Origin: CAVQFB01 sp963711675
Lineage (GTDB): Bacteria > Acidobacteriota > Terriglobia > Terriglobales > Acidobacteriaceae
NCBI GenBank assembly: GCA_963711675.1
Contig: CAVQFB010000008.1
Coordinates: forward strand, 1 to 64,000
Reading direction: 5' to 3'
DNA length: 64,000 bases
Positions 63,396 to 64,000 of this stretch are shown piece after piece (the stretch's first letter is position 1; each line of letters opens with the position of its first letter). Position numbers and translations under genes: made by a program. The notes beneath the pieces were generated by a model that saw only the letters and a program-made list of their open reading frames with translations, had not been told where the DNA came from and ran no database searches.

Positions 63396-64000
63396 CTAGA
63401 CGCCCCGTAGGGTCTGGACAGCCTTCCCAATGTCGTTCTCCTGGAAGAGGCGGATGGCGGCGATTCCGGACGCTCCGGCTTCGAAGCAAACCCGCACATT
63501 TTCCAGGGTCACTCCGCCGAGCGCCAGAACAGGAATTTTATGCTGGCAAGCCTGTCGCAGATTTTCGAGGCCGGCGGGAGTCTGAGGCGAGCCTCTCTTC
63601 TCGAAAACGGGCGCGAACAGGGCGAAGTCAGCGCCCTCCTCGGCTGCTCGCGCGACCTCGGCAGCCGAGTGGCAGGAGACCCCGATGATGAACTCTTGAC
63701 TTACCGACTTCTGGTTTCGGTTCGACGCCAGCGACCACACACGCCGGGCGTCCGCTGGAGAAATATCACTCGCGCGCAGATTGACGCCATCGGCTCCGAC
63801 GCTAAGCGCAACGTCGATGCGCGAGTTGATCAAAAGACGCGATCTTGGCTTGGGGTTCCGTGATGCAGTTACGCTCTGCCGAATAGCCGCTACTGCCAGC
63901 TCCGCAAGCCGCTCGAGATCGCGCGTCGAAAGATCCTTTTCGCGCAATTGAACGTAGTCAACACCGCAGCGGCAAGCATCCACAATCTTATCCAGCAAAC
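63396..64000 (-). CDS. thiE: Thiamine phosphate synthase (ThiE/TenI-like), cut by window edge
   Basis: 200 residues seen; the true start lies beyond 64000. TIM-barrel motifs: CGVDYVQLREKDLSTRDLER, LLINSRIDVALSVGADGVNL, IGVSCHSAAEVARAAEEGAD, FAPVFEKRGSPQTPAGLENL, ALGGVTLENVRVCFEAGASG. The TenI branch shares the fold, and the KRGSP loop differs from classical ThiE (TxTK), so TenI-like or a hybrid is possible. Confidence 0.8.
   Translation of the reverse strand, partial: LLDKIVDACRCGVDYVQLREKDLSTRDLERLAELAVAAIRQSVTASRNPKPRSRLLINSRIDVALSVGADGVNLRASDISPADARRVWSLASNRNQKSVSQEFIIGVSCHSAAEVARAAEEGADFALFAPVFEKRGSPQTPAGLENLRQACQHKIPVLALGGVTLENVRVCFEAGASGIAAIRLFQENDIGKAVQTLRGV

Overview
The window looks like a chromosomal segment of an Acidobacteriota bacterium (class Terriglobia or 'Ca. 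Acidobacteriae'), probably a metagenome or draft contig. The reasons are an Oar-like TonB-dependent receptor directly followed by the VWA protein type typical of acidobacteria (54.1-59.7 kb), secreted YncE/lactonase-type beta-propellers, many Tat or Sec exported proteins, outer-membrane barrels ending in Phe, moderately high GC, and intergenic hairpins with CTGAAG/CTTCAG loops. No rRNA, tRNA or CRISPR array was seen.

Layout. 0-4.7 kb: damaged genes (end of an RsbW-like kinase, a receiver domain, a DUF4105 protein, a patatin/BamA-type protein). 5-13.1 kb: small exported proteins, including two paralogous glycine-zipper proteins, a DUF2490 barrel, a DUF3313 protein and an alpha-carbonic anhydrase. 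13.1-16.1 kb: a beta-propeller remnant cut by an intact IS3-family element, then a lone tyrosine recombinase. 16.3-20.9 kb: a Tat-exported epimerase, a beta-propeller, and a VOC/glyoxalase-SpoIIE phosphatase fusion. 21.1-24.1 kb: a SAM-I riboswitch with terminators ahead of a threonine-synthase-like enzyme, a MoaD/ThiS-like sulfur carrier and homoserine dehydrogenase. 24.2-29.4 kb: an accessory patch with a broken IS1595-type transposase, a second IS3 element, orphan membrane and hypothetical genes and a MazF fragment. 29.4-41.6 kb: housekeeping and metabolic genes (ddl, arginase, asnS, ggt, HtrA protease, coaE, folD, Trm112). 41.6-49.5 kb: small proteins, an ABC permease, a GT-C-like membrane protein, a GT2 glycosyltransferase and an MFS carrier. 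49.6-54 kb: leuCD, a cytochrome c and a second ggt. 54-64 kb: the receptor/VWA pair, a barrel protein, a holin-like protein, an FMN hydroxyacid oxidase, a SUMF1 protein and the start-truncated thiE-like gene.

Two things deserve most attention. First, the riboswitch-thrC-moaD-hom cluster may be a sulfur-carrier-dependent route to homocysteine. Second, direct repeats of CGTAAA phased at about 10-11 bp lie upstream of two separate outer-membrane genes and look like a shared operator. A caution: many conserved genes (hom, leuC, ggt, an ABC permease, the receptor, a sugar isomerase) carry one single-base frameshift, often in a G run, so residual assembly or sequencing indels are likely. The first 4.7 kb and the IS1595 copy carry more indels and may be truly decayed.
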